Shown here piece by piece: positions 49,316 through 59,019 of a stretch of DNA of 64,000 nt. Below the pieces are notes generated by a model. That model was not told the origin of the DNA. It saw only the letters and a list, made by a program, of their open reading frames with translations, and made no database searches. The stretch is taken from assembly GCA_964514655.1 (NCBI GenBank), contig CAZEQY010000005.1, forward strand, positions 1 through 64,000. Direction: 5' to 3'. Numbering within the stretch: position 1 is the first letter of the stretch; every line of letters starts with the position of its first letter. Source of the DNA: SZAS-7 sp964514655. Lineage in GTDB: Bacteria > Chlamydiota > Chlamydiia > Chlamydiales > FEN-1388. A program made the translations under genes and the position numbers.

Positions 49316-51814
49316 CTTGTTTGGTACGAAGATGACTTTTTTCATCTCTTTCCCATCCAAGAACTTGATGACATTGGGGTGGTCTTTGGCAAGCTGTACA
49401 ATCACCTCTTCGGTCTGATCCTTTGGCAAGTCGACGCGCCCGCGCAGTTTGCCATTTACTTGAATGACATACGTCACGACAGCATCTTCTAAGTACTTTA
49501 TGTCATACTGTGGAAAGGGAACGTAGGAAAGCTCTTCTTTTTTGCCGAGCATTCTCCATAGCTCTTCAGCAATATGGGGCGCAAAAGGCGATAAAAGCTG
49601 CACAAAGATGGCTAGCGACCATTTTGAATAGGTGTCTTTACGGCTTACTTCGTTTATGTATTCCATCATCTTGGCAATAGATGTGTTAAACATAAGGTTT
49701 TCAATATCGCTTTCTACCTTTGCAATAAGCCTGTGAGTAAGGCGGAGGGTTTCTTCATCTGTTTCATCAGTATGCTTTTCACTTTGAGCGACAAGGTCAA
49801 AAGCACGCGCTAAAAAGCGCCTGCAAGCTGCTACTGCGTCTGTATTCCATACCTTTTCTTTTTCAAGCGGGCCCATGAACATCTCGTAGAGGCGCAATGC
49901 ATCTGCACCATATGTGCCGATGATCTCATCGGGCGTGATGCCGTTAAGCTTTGACTTAGACATCTTCTCAACGTGGCTGATAAGTTCTTCGCCGTTCTTT
50001 TGGTGCAGGTATTTGCCATCTTTTTCGACAACTTCAACAGGGTCGATGTACTGATTGGCAGAGTTTTTGTAGGACCTTGCCACAATAAGACCTTGGTTGC
50101 GAAGCATCTGGAAGGGCTCGATTTGAGATACAAGACCAGAGTCATAGAGGACCTTATGCCAAAAGCGTGAGTATAAGAGGTGCAACACCGCATGCTCCAC
50201 TCCCCCAACATAAAGATCTACCGGAAGCCAGTATTTTTCTGCCTCTTTAGACCATGCAGCATCTGGGTTTTTAGCATCTGCAAAGCGAAGATAGTACCAG
50301 CAAGAGCCTGCCCACTGCGGCATTGTGTTTGTTTCGCGTCTTGCTTTTTTGCCTGTCTTTGAATCTGTGATGTGCACCCACTCGGAAACTTTAGAAAGTG
50401 GGCTCTGGCCATCGCCTGCTGGCTTATAGTCTTGAAGCTCTGGTGGACATAATGGAAGCTCATCAACTCCAAGTGTGCGCATAGTACCATCTTCAAAGTG
50501 CAAAATTGGCATTGGCTCTGCCCAGTAGCGCTGGCGAGAAAAAAGCCAGTCGCGAAGCTTGTAGTGAACCGCTTTTTTGCCTATTGCCTTTTTTTCTAGC
50601 CAGTCGATAAATGTCTTAGCGGCTTCTTTTGTGTGAAGGCCATCAAGCGATAGCTCGCTATTTTTGCTGTTTATAGCAATGCCGGGCTCTTCATAGGCAC
50701 ATCCTTCTGGAATATCGCCATCTACCGGTTTTACAACAGTAACGACAGGTAGGTTGTGCTTTATTGCAAACTCATAGTCGCGCTGATCCGATCCCGGAAC
50801 TGCCATAATGGCACCAGAGCCATAAGTAGCAAGCACATAATCAGCAATCCAGATAGGTATTTCTTTGCCTGTTGCTGGGTTTATGGCATAGCATCCTGTA
50901 AAGCAGCCTGTTTTTTCTTTGTTAAGTTCGGTGCGCTCTAAGTCACCTTTAGCAAGAGCTTGCTTTTTGTAAGCTTCAATAGCTGCTTTTTGTTCTTTTG
51001 TAGTGATCTGGTCTACAAGCGGATGTTCTGGAGCAAGCACGGTAAAGGTAGCTCCAAAAGCAGTTTCTGGGCGTGTTGTGAAGACGGTGAATTTTTGGCT
51101 TGCTGCGGGGACATAAAAATCGATCATGCCACCTTCACTTTTGCCGATCCAGTTTACTTGTGCAGCTTTTATGTATGGTGGCCAGTCCAAAGTTTCTAGG
51201 TCAGCTAAAAGGCGCTCAGCGTAGGCTGTAATCTTAAGCATCCACTGCTTGAGGGGCTTTCGTACTACAGGGTGGCCACCTTCTTTAGATTTGCCGTTGT
51301 CTACTTCTTCATTAGCTAAAACAGTGCCAAGAAATGGGCAGTAATTGACATGCATCTCAGCTTCATAGGCAAGGCCTTTTTCAACAAGCTTTGTAAAGAT
51401 CCACTGTGTCCACTTATAGTAGGTAGGATCACTTGTTGCAATTTCTCTTGTCCAGTCATAGCTAAAGCCAAGAGACTTAAGCTGCTGGCGGAATGTGTCG
51501 ATATTTGCTTTTGTAGATATAGATGGATGGGTACCTGTTCGTACTGCATACTGCTCTGCAGGCAGTCCAAAGCTATCCCAGCCCATGGGGTGCAGTACAT
51601 TAAACCCCTTCATACGCTTATATCGAGCCACTATATCTGTTGCAGTGTAGCCCTCAACGTGTCCTACATGCAGCCCCGCCCCTGACGGATAAGGAAACAT
51701 ATCTAATACATAGTACTTAGGCTTTGACTGATCGATCCCAACCACAAATGTGCCGGAATCTTCCCAATACTTTTGCCACTTTTTTTCAATCTCGATATGT
51801 TCGTATTTCTGCAT
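49292..51814 (-). CDS. leuS: Leucyl-tRNA synthetase
   Basis: Class I synthetase charging tRNA-Leu. The 840-aa protein starts MQKYEHIEIEKKWQKYW. The HIGH box is in PYPSGAGLHVGHVEGY (HVGH). The CP1 editing domain has TTRPETAFGATFTVL and YGSGAIMAVPGSDQRDYEF. The KMSKS loop is exact (EKMSKSKLNG). The C-terminal anticodon and LeuS-specific regions end PNKLLNIVVG. All catalytic and editing motifs are intact. The zinc-binding region looks reduced. It is a single-gene unit, transcribed divergently from the dioxygenase-like gene. Confidence 0.97.
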   Translation of the reverse strand: MQKYEHIEIEKKWQKYWEDSGTFVVGIDQSKPKYYVLDMFPYPSGAGLHVGHVEGYTATDIVARYKRMKGFNVLHPMGWDSFGLPAEQYAVRTGTHPSISTKANIDTFRQQLKSLGFSYDWTREIATSDPTYYKWTQWIFTKLVEKGLAYEAEMHVNYCPFLGTVLANEEVDNGKSKEGGHPVVRKPLKQWMLKITAYAERLLADLETLDWPPYIKAAQVNWIGKSEGGMIDFYVPAASQKFTVFTTRPETAFGATFTVLAPEHPLVDQITTKEQKAAIEAYKKQALAKGDLERTELNKEKTGCFTGCYAINPATGKEIPIWIADYVLATYGSGAIMAVPGSDQRDYEFAIKHNLPVVTVVKPVDGDIPEGCAYEEPGIAINSKNSELSLDGLHTKEAAKTFIDWLEKKAIGKKAVHYKLRDWLFSRQRYWAEPMPILHFEDGTMRTLGVDELPLCPPELQDYKPAGDGQSPLSKVSEWVHITDSKTGKKARRETNTMPQWAGSCWYYLRFADAKNPDAAWSKEAEKYWLPVDLYVGGVEHAVLHLLYSRFWHKVLYDSGLVSQIEPFQMLRNQGLIVARSYKNSANQYIDPVEVVEKDGKYLHQKNGEELISHVEKMSKSKLNGITPDEIIGTYGADALRLYEMFMGPLEKEKVWNTDAVAACRRFLARAFDLVAQSEKHTDETDEETLRLTHRLIAKVESDIENLMFNTSIAKMMEYINEVSRKDTYSKWSLAIFVQLLSPFAPHIAEELWRMLGKKEELSYVPFPQYDIKYLEDAVVTYVIQVNGKLRGRVDLPKDQTEEVIVQLAKDHPNVIKFLDGKEMKKVIFVPNKLLNIVVG

Positions 51815-51939
51815 GGTTCACCCTTAATTTCGAAGCATAATACAAAAATCGAAAAAATTATTCAACGCAATTAATATGCCATGCATGCTCATGCCCAAAG
51901 CATTTGACAAATTTGATAAATAGGTTATACGATTCAGTC

Positions 51940-52722
51940 ATGATTATGCGAAAACTTTTTTTATTTCTATTTGTATTGCAACCTCTTTGTGCCGATCAGG
52001 GGTATGTAGAAATTTGCAATAAGAAGCAGGATGCTGCAACATTCGATAGGCTTTATGGCTATTTTGATGAGCTTATCGACTTTCTTCAAAGACATCCGGC
52101 TTATGAACAAAAATTATATAGCGTAAAAGAGCGGTTTATTCGTTCAACTGGGAGAGCTTTTTACTCCACTGATTTTTTTGGGTATTACGCTGGAAAAGAC
52201 CAGATCTCCTTTTACTATTCTACCCATTTTCATGAATATGCATGCTCATACTGTCCAGAACTCAAACAGGTTCAAGAAATCATCCAGTTTTTTGATGCAT
52301 GTCGTGAACTTCAAGAGCCATATGGGCAAATATTCAACGACGTTGCAGATGAATTTGAGCTAGATGTTCATCCCTCTACCCTTTTGAAAGTAATCAAATA
52401 TCTGCCCTCATATGAGCCTACAAGGCCTCATTACGATGGGACATTATTTTCTCTTTTTCTTGATAGCACTGACAATGAGTCATTACTTCTATCGGCGTAC
52501 AAGCCTTCATACACAGTTGATGATTTTTCATCGCCTCAAAGGTCGTGTTCAGATTCAATTCTACTTATTCCCGGTGCGCTTCTAGCAAATCCAACCCCTC
52601 ATATTGTTACTCAAAGTGGCAAAACTCGATATTCTGTAGTAGCATTTGCTATGAGGCCAAATCATACTCCTCAAAAAGTTGAGTTTTCCCCTCTTCCAAA
52701 CTTTAAAAACATAGGTTTATAA
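51940..52722 (+). CDS. Exported 2-oxoglutarate/Fe(II) dioxygenase-like protein
   Basis: The 260-aa protein has a signal peptide (MRKLFLFLFVLQPLCA). Its C-terminal half shows the double-stranded beta-helix metal site of the 2OG-Fe(II) superfamily: HYD at His164/Asp166 (TRPHYDGTLFSLFLD), the distal His221 in NPTPHIVTQSG, and Arg230 in KTRYSVVAFAMRP, which would hold 2-oxoglutarate. All four residues are present. Family members hydroxylate proline, lysine, small molecules or nucleic acids. Export is unusual, because 2OG is cytosolic. A frame reaches further upstream to 51904, but an ATG directly before the signal peptide is chosen. The stop overlaps the next start (TAATG), so it is tightly coupled to the Gly-rich protein. 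Confidence 0.75.
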   Translation: MIMRKLFLFLFVLQPLCADQGYVEICNKKQDAATFDRLYGYFDELIDFLQRHPAYEQKLYSVKERFIRSTGRAFYSTDFFGYYAGKDQISFYYSTHFHEYACSYCPELKQVQEIIQFFDACRELQEPYGQIFNDVADEFELDVHPSTLLKVIKYLPSYEPTRPHYDGTLFSLFLDSTDNESLLLSAYKPSYTVDDFSSPQRSCSDSILLIPGALLANPTPHIVTQSGKTRYSVVAFAMRPNHTPQKVEFSPLPNFKNIGL

Positions 52723-55268
52723 TGATCAAGTATCTGACTGTTCTATTGACTATCACAGCACAATCCCTGATTGCCTTAACAACGCTCAATGTAACACTAA
52801 GCACAGATAATGATCCTGGTCGCATGGGTGAACCAGGCGATCTGAGGTATTGCCTGAATACAATGAATCAAGGGTTGAATGCAATGACAGACGATTATGC
52901 TATTGTTTTTGACTTTCCAATGACTATTCAGCTCAATGGCATTTTGCCGATTATCAACAATTCATCAAATCCTGTGAATATCACAATTGGCAACCCCGGG
53001 TCTATTCCTACAGTTACAATTGACGGTAACAACGGAGCCTATAGCGGATTCTTCATCCCTATCGGAACAGTCACCATTCAAAACATGATATTTCAAAATC
53101 TCAGCGCAAAAGGTGGCGATGGCGGAGATGGAATTTCAGGCGGTGGCGGTGGCATGGGTGCTGGCGGTGCCATTTATGCACCCCAATCTTTTTTATATGA
53201 TTCATATCCTTCAATAACGTTGGTGAATGTATTGATCAACAGCTGCTCTGCTATTGGTGGAAATGGAGGAAGCTATTCAGGTGATTCGCTGACTGGTAAT
53301 GAAGGCGGCGGTGGCGGTGGCGGCTTTGGTGGAAATGGAGGTTCTATTACTACTGTAGGAGTCACAGGAGGTGCCGGTGGCGGAGGTTTTGGTGGAAGTG
53401 GCGGAGATGTCACCCGCACAGCTGACGACCCACAAGGTGGTGGTGGCGGCGGAGGTGGAGGTTTTGGATCTTTAGCCACCATGGGCATCCTTAATAATCT
53501 AGGTAATGGAGGTTCAGATCAAGACGTTGGCCAGGATGGAAATGGATATGGCCTTGCAATCTCCGCAGGCTCTGGAGGCAGTGGCAATATTGGCGGACAA
53601 AGGGCCGGTGGCGGTGGTGGCGGTGGGGCTTTCGGAGGCGGAGGAGGTGGAGGGTTGGGCACTGATGGAGCCACACCTCAAGGCTCTTTGCCACCGGGAG
53701 GTAGCGCTGTAGCTAGCGGAGGCAATGGTGGAGATGGTGCAGGCGGCGGTGGCGGCGCAGTTGTCGTAACGAGCTCTACAAATCAAATAGATGGACAAGC
53801 TGGCACCGGCGGTTATGGTGGCGGCGGTGGTGGTGGTGCAGGCACCGGCGCATCTGATGCCTCTTATACAGTTCAAGGTGGCTCTGGAGGTATTGGCGGC
53901 GGCGGTGGCGGTGGTGGAGTCAACCAATCTGGCACCACGCCAAGTGACGGAGGCAGTTCTCTTGGAGGCGGCGGTGGTGGCGGCGGTGGGCCATCTAATG
54001 GTCTCACAGCTCTTGGAGGAACTGATATAGGAAATCTTGGTGGAGGCTCGGGTGGAAACGGCGCAAATAGCTACGGATCTGGAGGCGGTGGCGGCGGAGG
54101 AGGTAGCGCTCTTGGTGCTGCTATCTTCGTAGACCGCAATTTAAATTTCACGTTGCAGGCTTTTACCGGCATCCCAACCACGTTCAACACACCTAATAAT
54201 ACTACGCAGGCGGGAGTTCATGGAACCGGCTCATCAGGAGGTACAGATGGCACTGACGGATCAGCACTCGGAAATAGCATTTTCTTGCGTGCAGGATCTT
54301 CACTTACATTTATGGCTCAAGGCTCTAGCGACCTTTTGACACTTGGAGATCAAGTTGCCTTTACTGATGATACTACTTTTGGTGGAGGAGGAACAAATGT
54401 CTATGTTACAGGAGATGGTACTGTTGTCTACAATGGAACAACAGACTATCAAGGGGCCATTTTAATCAACAATGCCAATTTCAAAGTGAATGGCCAAATT
54501 GATGAAGCTGCTGTTTCTGTTTGTAGAAACATTGGCTTTAGCCCTCAAAGAGGTACACTTAGCGGAAGGGGGACCTTGACAGGAGATGTATTTGTTAATT
54601 CTGGAACAATCTCTGCCGATGCCGGGCAAACCCTCACCCTTGGTAGCTTGATCCTAAATTCGGCGGATTTAATTAATGGCACTTTAGGAAGCCTTGTCTA
54701 TTCACAGATTGATTCCACAAGTACACCATCTATAGTTGCAGTGACAGGACCGGCATCGCTTGCAGGCACCTTGGAGATAGATATCGATCCAAATGCTCAT
54801 TTAGGAACGTATGTGCTGCTTACTTCTAATGGGATAACAGGCACTTTTGATTCAGTCACATTTACAGGGCCAACACCAAACTATACACTCTCCTACCTTC
54901 CGGTTGGAAATCCTACCTTTGTGCAGCTTGATTATATATCTAACGGCTCTTTATTACCCCCAACGAATACTCATGGAAAACAAATAAAGAAAGGATGCAC
55001 AACTAATGTCTTAACGTGGGCTGCGCCAAGCAAAGGTCCTCGTCCTCTTTCGTATAGAATCTCGCGCGATAATCCGAATAATGTCATCGCTATCATTTCA
55101 GCAAATCAAAAACTGCGATTTGAAGATGTTGTCTCTTCGAAAAAGGCAAAGTATACGTATTATATTAGTTCCCAGGTTAATGACCAGCTTTCTTTACCTG
55201 CTCGGATCAAAATTACATCCAAAGAGAGCAAACACCATCGATGGTCTTCATCTAACTTTAACAAATAA
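52722..55268 (+). CDS. Secreted glycine-rich repeat protein with beta-helix and FN3-like C-terminus
   Basis: The 848-aa protein has a signal peptide (MIKYLTVLLTITAQSLIA). A beta-helix-like start (YAIVFDFPMTIQL, TIQNMIFQNLSAKGG) has one Pmp-like GGAIYA motif near residue 147. Residues 130-463 are an extremely Gly-rich block of GG/GGGG runs with G-N-G and S/A spacers. Then come beta-solenoid strands of the autotransporter passenger type (FVNSGTISADAGQTLTLGSL) and a final domain with LTWAAPSKGPRPLSYRISRD that resembles fibronectin type III. No autotransporter barrel is present at the C-terminus, so it is probably released or anchored otherwise. The start overlaps the dioxygenase stop by 1 base. 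It may be modified by that enzyme (inference). Confidence 0.8.
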   Translation: MIKYLTVLLTITAQSLIALTTLNVTLSTDNDPGRMGEPGDLRYCLNTMNQGLNAMTDDYAIVFDFPMTIQLNGILPIINNSSNPVNITIGNPGSIPTVTIDGNNGAYSGFFIPIGTVTIQNMIFQNLSAKGGDGGDGISGGGGGMGAGGAIYAPQSFLYDSYPSITLVNVLINSCSAIGGNGGSYSGDSLTGNEGGGGGGGFGGNGGSITTVGVTGGAGGGGFGGSGGDVTRTADDPQGGGGGGGGGFGSLATMGILNNLGNGGSDQDVGQDGNGYGLAISAGSGGSGNIGGQRAGGGGGGGAFGGGGGGGLGTDGATPQGSLPPGGSAVASGGNGGDGAGGGGGAVVVTSSTNQIDGQAGTGGYGGGGGGGAGTGASDASYTVQGGSGGIGGGGGGGGVNQSGTTPSDGGSSLGGGGGGGGGPSNGLTALGGTDIGNLGGGSGGNGANSYGSGGGGGGGGSALGAAIFVDRNLNFTLQAFTGIPTTFNTPNNTTQAGVHGTGSSGGTDGTDGSALGNSIFLRAGSSLTFMAQGSSDLLTLGDQVAFTDDTTFGGGGTNVYVTGDGTVVYNGTTDYQGAILINNANFKVNGQIDEAAVSVCRNIGFSPQRGTLSGRGTLTGDVFVNSGTISADAGQTLTLGSLILNSADLINGTLGSLVYSQIDSTSTPSIVAVTGPASLAGTLEIDIDPNAHLGTYVLLTSNGITGTFDSVTFTGPTPNYTLSYLPVGNPTFVQLDYISNGSLLPPTNTHGKQIKKGCTTNVLTWAAPSKGPRPLSYRISRDNPNNVIAIISANQKLRFEDVVSSKKAKYTYYISSQVNDQLSLPARIKITSKESKHHRWSSSNFNK

Positions 55269-55402
55269 ATTTCGTAGGAAAAAGCATAATTTGGTTCAAA
55301 AATATTCGGACTTTATCCATTCTGCAGTTTGATGGCAAGGCTTGGGGCTCGGCTCGCCTTTGCTAGTTATTACTTACTACTATGAAGAAGGAATGCGAGA
55401 CG

Positions 55403-57370
55403 ATGAAGAACATATGTTCATGGGGCGTTTTTATGCTGGTTGTAGTTACAGGATTAAGCCTGGAGCTACATGCAGAGCATCATCCAAAAAAAACAAAAGC
55501 GGGAAAAGAACAATCTCCACGCGCTAAAGCTGCAGATAACTTTGCATCTCTTCAGCTTAACCTCGAGCGGCTTAAAGAGCTTGGCCCAGAGTTTATGGGG
55601 CCGCATGACATCCAGCTTAGCAAGCTTATCGGAGATGTGCTCGATCAAGCACAGGCCGTTGTCAACGAAGGAAAACCAAACCCCTATGACGTAAATAAAG
55701 CACTCAATTCAGTAAAAAAGCTGTTAAGCTACCTTAAACAAAAAAAGGTGCGTGTTAAAGATCACCTCGAAAGCTCAAGTGCCGACCTTGGCCTAGGGTG
55801 TGATTTTTGTTCTGAACTTAGCGACCTTGAATCTGAGGTGTCAAAGTGCTGTAAAACAATTAAGGCACAGATTATCGCTATTTTGCGGCTGTTGCAAGAA
55901 GATCTTCCCTGCGATCCGCCTATAGCAATTTCTTCAGTTCCTGTAACCATTTCTCAGCCGGGAAAATACTGTGTCAAACAAGATCTCGTATATAATGGCG
56001 CTAATGCTGCAATTACGGTGACGGCAAATAATGTTACAATAAATTTCCATAGCCACAGCCTTACCTTAACGAACAGCAGTGCCCAAGGTATCCTTGTCGA
56101 GAGTCTCACATCAACGCCGGTACGAGAGTTTACGCTTGAAAATGACATCATCCAAGGCTCTGGCCTCTTTAAGACAGCAACAAGTGCTGCTGTCTCACTT
56201 GTAAACGTAGAAAAGGCAACACTTCGCGATGTATACACCTTTAATACAACAAAGGGTATTTCAATTACCAATTGTACTGATGTCCTTGTAGAAAATTCCC
56301 TTGTAAGCAACCACGAAGGCTTATCGGTTCCAACAACAGCAAGTGTTGGTGCCGGTATATTTGTAGACTCATCTACGAGCGTAACTATTGAGTCTTGCGA
56401 CTTTGAGGGAGCAGGCCTATCCCCTGTTACGAACCCAAATGAAGCATCAAATGCCCTGATTGTTCAAGGTACATCGCAAGATCTGTCTGTGCAGAATTGT
56501 ACCTTCAATAACTGGCTAAATACATTTACGATCAACCAAGTAAATGGCATGCTTATCGATAACTGCTTAGCAGATGCTGCGTCGGTATCGACAAGCAACC
56601 TACTTGAGCTTGGCTCTACAACCACCCAAGGCCTTGATGTTACAATTCGTAACTCTACATTTACCCAAGACACGCTCGTCCCAGGTTTTGATGGGCTCTT
56701 TTTTATCAATGGCTCCGGCTGTTTGATGGAAAATGTCATCGTTGACGTTACTACAGGTAATGACGGCAATGTAAATCCTTATTTCCCGGCTGCTATTCAC
56801 ATTGGCTGCGCGGTTAACGGCCACGTAAGCTGCGGGCCTCCATACCTTGCCTTTACAGATCTACTTGCCAAAAACTGCATCATAAAGGGAGCTAACCAGT
56901 ATGGGCTTTTAGTTGAAAATGGCTCTTATATTACCTTTACTGACAGCCAGTTTACAGGTGCATCTGTTGCAAACATATTCTTAGATGGCGCTGTTGATGT
57001 AAATCATGTGAGCACATTTGGTGCTTTAGGATGTGTTATCAAAAATTCAATAGTAACAAACGCTGTAGGATCTGGCGTAGGCGTGCTTATCAATCCGGGT
57101 GCAAATTCCAATGCACTAGTAAATTGTGATGTAAGCAACAATAGCCAAGATGGCGTAGCGATTTCTCAGTACGCCCTCAACAACCTCATTACTGGCAATA
57201 GTGTCTATGACAATGGCAATCATGGCATCATTAACAGCGAGTCAACATCGATGACCTATTACAATACAAGCTGTCACAATGCTGCTGGCTTAAGTTGTGT
57301 AGGAGTAACCCCCTCTCAAGTGCCGGGCACCACCGAAGTAGCAGGTTCCAACATATGCTGTTCTCCATAA
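55403..57370 (+). CDS. Secreted right-handed beta-helix protein (copy 1)
   Basis: The protein is about 655 aa with signal peptide MKNICSWGVFMLVVVTGLSLEL. An N-terminal helical region (residues 25-150) contains the conserved LSDLESEVSKCCKTI segment. GKYCVKQDLVY follows, then a right-handed parallel beta-helix with short N-x-x-I/V rungs (ITVTANNVTINFHSHSLTL, VLVENSLVSNHEG). The last residues VTPSQVPGTTEVAGSNICC carry a terminal Cys pair shared with the next two genes. No pectinase or other catalytic residue set is recognised, so a structural or binding role is more likely. An ATG 7 codons further upstream is possible; AAGGA before the chosen one favours 55403. Confidence 0.75.
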   Translation: MKNICSWGVFMLVVVTGLSLELHAEHHPKKTKAGKEQSPRAKAADNFASLQLNLERLKELGPEFMGPHDIQLSKLIGDVLDQAQAVVNEGKPNPYDVNKALNSVKKLLSYLKQKKVRVKDHLESSSADLGLGCDFCSELSDLESEVSKCCKTIKAQIIAILRLLQEDLPCDPPIAISSVPVTISQPGKYCVKQDLVYNGANAAITVTANNVTINFHSHSLTLTNSSAQGILVESLTSTPVREFTLENDIIQGSGLFKTATSAAVSLVNVEKATLRDVYTFNTTKGISITNCTDVLVENSLVSNHEGLSVPTTASVGAGIFVDSSTSVTIESCDFEGAGLSPVTNPNEASNALIVQGTSQDLSVQNCTFNNWLNTFTINQVNGMLIDNCLADAASVSTSNLLELGSTTTQGLDVTIRNSTFTQDTLVPGFDGLFFINGSGCLMENVIVDVTTGNDGNVNPYFPAAIHIGCAVNGHVSCGPPYLAFTDLLAKNCIIKGANQYGLLVENGSYITFTDSQFTGASVANIFLDGAVDVNHVSTFGALGCVIKNSIVTNAVGSGVGVLINPGANSNALVNCDVSNNSQDGVAISQYALNNLITGNSVYDNGNHGIINSESTSMTYYNTSCHNAAGLSCVGVTPSQVPGTTEVAGSNICCSP

Positions 57371-57386
57371 TATGAGGAAAAACTCT

Positions 57387-58997
57387 ATGAATACACCCAT
57401 TCGCAAATTATGCCTCCTAGCCATGTTGCTGGGAGGATCTAGCTCTCTATATGCCTCAAGCTCAACGTCGCATAAACCCTGCGACATGAAGCAAGAAATC
57501 GATGAGCTAGATTCTGAGTTTGACTCGTGCTGTAAAGATATTCAAGATGAACTTACCCAGATTGAAGACTTTATTGATACGGCATTTACTTGCGATGATG
57601 TTCACCCGATAAACCAAGTGCCTATACTCATCAATCAGCCTGGCAAATACTGTGTTATTAAAGATCTCGTTTATCCCGGAACAGATGCTGCGATAACTGT
57701 TGTTGCTGACAACGTTTCCATCAACTTTCATAACCATGACCTTGTCTTGACAAATGGCAAAAGTCAGGGCGTTGTTGCTAAAAATGTGAGCGAGTTTGTG
57801 CTTGAAAATGACGCTATCTTTGCTGAAACGGTGTGTATGTTCGATACGAGTGTTGCGGTTCACCTTATTAACGTCAAAAAAGCAACGATCAGCAATATAT
57901 TCACTAAAAACACTACAAAAGGCATCTGGATTGACAATTCTAGCGATGTGCTTGTAAAAAACTCTCACCTAGATTCTCATGAAGGTACTGTTCAAATAGT
58001 GTTCCCAAGCCCCGCAACACTTGCAGGGACTGGTAATGGCGCTGGTATCTGGGTAAATAATTCTAGCGGCGTTGAAATTGACACCTGCACATTTATAGGA
58101 GCGGACTGCCCCTTTGCTGCTACAAGAACAGGCTTTGGCTTGCATGTAGAAGAAAACACAAAAAACCTCATCCTTAAAAATAGCTCATTCTCAAATTGGA
58201 TTGGCTCAATTCACGCTCCAAGCGTTACCGGGATGCTTATTGATGACTGTGTAGCCATAAACTCACTAAATTCGTCCCTCAATGTTGTGCAGCTTGGCAG
58301 CTGTTCTGATGAACAGGCAAATGATGTAATCATCAGAGATTCTACCTTTATCTATAATGGTGGCTTGCCAGGTGTTGATGGCATTCTTTTGGCAGCTGGT
58401 TCTGGCTGCCTTTTAGAAAATCTACTTGTAGACACTACCTCATCAGCGATTGACAATACCTACTTTCCGGGAGGCATCCACGTAGGGCTCCAAGGATGTG
58501 ACTCTGGCTACCAAAATGTGCAGGGACTAAACTGCATCATAAAAGGGGTAAACTACAGCAATTTAAACATGGAAAACTGCAAAAATGCGGTCTTTGAGCG
58601 TTGCACAATATCCGATTCTATCTATGCAAATGTACTTATGAACGATCCTACAACAAGCTCTAAGCTAAAAGATTGCACAGTTTTTGATGGGCAAAATTAT
58701 GGCGTGTTTTTAAATACATCTACCGGTGGAGCAAATGCTGTTACCGGCTGCCAGATATACAACAACGCTAATTATGGGTTAACTGATAGCGTCACGCCGC
58801 TAGAGACCAATCTATTTACTGCCAACAACGTCTACAGCAATGGCGCTGGCATCTTTGTTGCAAATTCCGGAATGACCATGACGTTCTTTAATACCTCATG
58901 CCATAATACAGCGACTAACTGCTCGGCGTTTGTTAGCCCTAACCAAGCTCCTGGAGCATCTCCAATCGTTGCGGGGTCTAATGTTTGCTGCCCATAA
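57387..58997 (+). CDS. Secreted right-handed beta-helix protein (copy 2)
   Basis: The product is about 536 aa and paralogous to its neighbours. It lacks most of the N-terminal helical spacer: the signal peptide (IRKLCLLAMLLGGSSSLYA) is followed closely by CDMKQEIDELDSEFDSCCKDI and GKYCVIKDLVYPG, then the beta-helix (VADNVSINFHNHDLVL, FTKNTTKGIWIDNSSDVLV). The C-terminus is PNQAPGASPIVAGSNVCC. GAGGAAAA lies before the ATG at 57387; an ATG 5 codons earlier directly follows the upstream stop. The three genes run head to tail with gaps under 25 bases and are probably one operon. Function unknown; a surface or secreted protein is inferred. Confidence 0.75.
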   Translation: MNTPIRKLCLLAMLLGGSSSLYASSSTSHKPCDMKQEIDELDSEFDSCCKDIQDELTQIEDFIDTAFTCDDVHPINQVPILINQPGKYCVIKDLVYPGTDAAITVVADNVSINFHNHDLVLTNGKSQGVVAKNVSEFVLENDAIFAETVCMFDTSVAVHLINVKKATISNIFTKNTTKGIWIDNSSDVLVKNSHLDSHEGTVQIVFPSPATLAGTGNGAGIWVNNSSGVEIDTCTFIGADCPFAATRTGFGLHVEENTKNLILKNSSFSNWIGSIHAPSVTGMLIDDCVAINSLNSSLNVVQLGSCSDEQANDVIIRDSTFIYNGGLPGVDGILLAAGSGCLLENLLVDTTSSAIDNTYFPGGIHVGLQGCDSGYQNVQGLNCIIKGVNYSNLNMENCKNAVFERCTISDSIYANVLMNDPTTSSKLKDCTVFDGQNYGVFLNTSTGGANAVTGCQIYNNANYGLTDSVTPLETNLFTANNVYSNGAGIFVANSGMTMTFFNTSCHNTATNCSAFVSPNQAPGASPIVAGSNVCCP

Positions 58998-59019
58998 ATT
59001 TTATAAGAGGAATAGATCA

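Noticed and set aside
53514..53927. 137-codon minus-strand frame rich in Thr/Ala
   Set aside because: Glycine codons (GGN) read on the opposite strand give long stop-free frames; it is a by-product of the Gly-rich block.
52722..55268. Gly-rich protein as a classical Pmp autotransporter
   Set aside because: Only one GGAI-type motif is present, there are no repeated FxxN/GGAI pairs, and there is no C-terminal barrel ending in an aromatic residue.
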